This document shows positions 20,026 through 21,312 of a stretch of 21,312 nucleotides of DNA, in pieces (within the stretch, counting starts at the first letter, position 1; every line of letters begins with the position of its first letter). The stretch is from positions 1-21,312 of IMG/VR virus record IMGVR_UViG_3300043749_000012. The stretch is one strand, 5' to 3'. The translations under genes and the position numbers were made by a program. This DNA comes from a virus. Below the pieces are notes generated by a model. That model saw only the letters and a list, made by a program, of their open reading frames with translations, made no database searches and had not been told where the DNA came from.

Positions 20026-21292
20026 TATCGTTATCACCTCCTTCAACAGGCGGTTCGATTGGTTGAGCCATCAAATTTTTAACAGGCTGCATTGCGGTAT
20101 TTACCATATATGCATCCCCGCCCTGGTCATCCGTTATAGGGTTTAATCCTTCTTTTGACCGTATATCATTAGCGCTTAACCAACCGTTTTGACGGCCTAT
20201 TTGATAGGCTGAATACCTTGCCTGTGTATCAACTTTTAAAAGCAAATCAACCTCATGTTGTGAATAATACTTTTTACGCTCATTCGGCAATAAAAGTTTA
20301 AGGTTAACAGCTTGTTCTAGTTTTACGATCCACGGATTAATAGTGTAAGTTAAAAACTCCATCGATTGTTGTTCAATGTTGTTGTTTGTACTTCTGTCCA
20401 GTTCGGATAACATGTGTAATGGCACTCTAAATATCCTTGAAATCTCGGCAATTTGGAATTTCCTAGTTTGTAAGAATTGGCTGTCTTCTGGCGGTAAACC
20501 AATTTGTTTATAAGTTAAACCTTCTTCCAAAATTGCTATCCGATGGCTATTATCCAAACCACTATGCATTTGATTCCAACCATCACGCAACCTATCGGCG
20601 GCGGGCTTAGATAGATTTGAAGGATGTTCAAGAACTCCACCAGGTTTCGCGCCGTTCCCGAAAAATCTCGCTCCATACTTTTCAGTCGCTTTAGATAGTC
20701 CAATCGCTTCACGGTATAAACGAATAGGAGAATAACCCATCAAACCGTCAAATCCTAATCCCATAACATGTAAAACTTTGTAGTATGGTAAATTGAAAGT
20801 CGTATCGATGGCGGTTGTTTGATAGTATAACGATCCGTTTGTATCAACTAACGGTCTGGTCATATCAGGCCTTAACAACCATAGATTTTTAACCTGGCCA
20901 TCTGGACCCCATTCTATTTCCGCGTATGCGTTGCCCCATAAGAGAATATGAGAAACAAAGGTTTCCCAAAAGACACTCGATGTCATGTATGGATTTGGTG
21001 AATCGTGTAAAAGGGCATGTACTGGATGCTTCTCTGCAACCTCTCTACCGCCGCCTTTTACTTTTTGATACATATTGAACGGCAATGATGCAATCGCCTC
21101 TGAAATGATCCTAACGGCAGCACTAACGGCTGTTGTTTCTAATGCGGTCTTTTCGTTTACATCCATACCCGTTGCCGATGTATAGTTAAATAAAGTTAAT
21201 GCATCAAACCCGCTTAAATCACCTGAGTAATTCGTTGCGATGATTCCCGCCGTTGCTGCCCTGGTTTCATTTACATAATCTCGAAAACCCAT
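19961..21292 (-). CDS. HK97-family portal protein
   Basis: 443 residues, matching the HK97-type portal family (PF04860). Landmarks in order: TAVSAAVRIISEAIASLPFN near residue 60, HPVHALLHDSPNPYMTSSVF, the GNAYAEIEW strand, VLHVMGLGFDGLMGYSPI, the clip/stem region around ATEKYGARFFGNGAKPGGVL, and EISRIFRVPLHMLSELDRST with NNNIEQQSMEFLTYTINPW. It forms the ring through which DNA enters the head. The last 40 residues are polar and proline/asparagine-rich. AAGGAGGTGA lies about 9 bases before the ATG, at the edge of the window. The protease gene begins inside its 3' end, in another frame. Confidence 0.95.
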   Translation of the reverse strand: MGFRDYVNETRAATAGIIATNYSGDLSGFDALTLFNYTSATGMDVNEKTALETTAVSAAVRIISEAIASLPFNMYQKVKGGGREVAEKHPVHALLHDSPNPYMTSSVFWETFVSHILLWGNAYAEIEWGPDGQVKNLWLLRPDMTRPLVDTNGSLYYQTTAIDTTFNLPYYKVLHVMGLGFDGLMGYSPIRLYREAIGLSKATEKYGARFFGNGAKPGGVLEHPSNLSKPAADRLRDGWNQMHSGLDNSHRIAILEEGLTYKQIGLPPEDSQFLQTRKFQIAEISRIFRVPLHMLSELDRSTNNNIEQQSMEFLTYTINPWIVKLEQAVNLKLLLPNERKKYYSQHEVDLLLKVDTQARYSAYQIGRQNGWLSANDIRSKEGLNPITDDQGGDAYMVNTAMQPVKNLMAQPIEPPVEGGDNDNEKEQAPNNNQQPGNENNPGE

Positions 21293-21312
21293 TTATTTTT
21301 TTCACCTCCTTT

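Noticed and set aside
1-21312. CRISPR arrays, tRNA or rRNA genes, insertion sequences
   Set aside because: No regularly spaced repeats, cloverleaf-like sequences, rRNA-like segments or transposase frames were seen on either strand.

Overview
The window is a contiguous piece of a tailed-phage (siphovirus) genome or prophage. Every supported gene lies on the minus strand, so the biological order runs from position 21312 down to 1. Purine-rich Shine-Dalgarno sequences (AAGGGGG / GGAGG types), GTG and TTG starts, an XhlA-type lysis protein, a BppU-type tail protein, a replication-relaxation protein and a phage FtsK/SpoIIIE protein all point to a low-to-medium GC Firmicutes host, most likely Bacillales (Bacillus sensu lato). 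No integrase, repressor, terminase or replication gene is present, so lysogeny cannot be judged here. The first 20 bases of the minus strand (21293-21312) are only the ribosome binding site of the portal gene; terminase would be expected just beyond.

Morphogenesis (21292 to 5981): portal, prohead protease with a long acidic tail, HK97-fold major capsid protein, a terminator, then a small connector-region protein, gp6-like connector, gp10-like protein, tail-completion protein, a 45-residue small protein, tail tube protein, tail assembly chaperone with a programmed -1 frameshift, tape measure protein carrying a lytic transglycosylase domain, distal tail protein, a ReqiPepy6 gp37-like tail-tip protein, a jelly-roll baseplate protein, a DUF4376-type protein, a small conserved phage protein and a BppU/pectate-lyase-fold receptor-binding protein. 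Genes are tightly coupled (ATGA or TAATG overlaps, or gaps of a few bases).

Lysis (5888 to 4257): XhlA-like protein, DUF1906-type endolysin and a probable holin, closed by a strong terminator at about 4217-4246. A hairpin terminator also sits between the receptor-binding gene and the lysis genes.

Accessory region (4207 to 81): two transcription blocks. The first starts at a convincing promoter (4179-4207) and encodes a row of very small proteins (91, 53, 28, 73, 31 and 40 residues), including a ribbon-helix-helix-like protein, an Sm/Hfq-like protein and two single-span membrane peptides. It ends at the 2888-2919 terminator. The second encodes an unknown 138-residue protein, a two-span membrane protein, a cytosolic FtsK/SpoIIIE-family ATPase, a replication-relaxation protein with a winged-helix plus PD-(D/E)XK-like layout, and a YqaE/Pmp3 membrane peptide. 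This resembles a plasmid or conjugative DNA-handling cassette carried by a phage. Non-coding gaps are all under 300 bases; positions 1-80 are AT-rich and hold nothing I can name.

The best-supported special feature is the canonical A AAA AAC slippery site plus downstream hairpin at 14467-14508. The least understood part is the small-gene cluster at 2925-4073.
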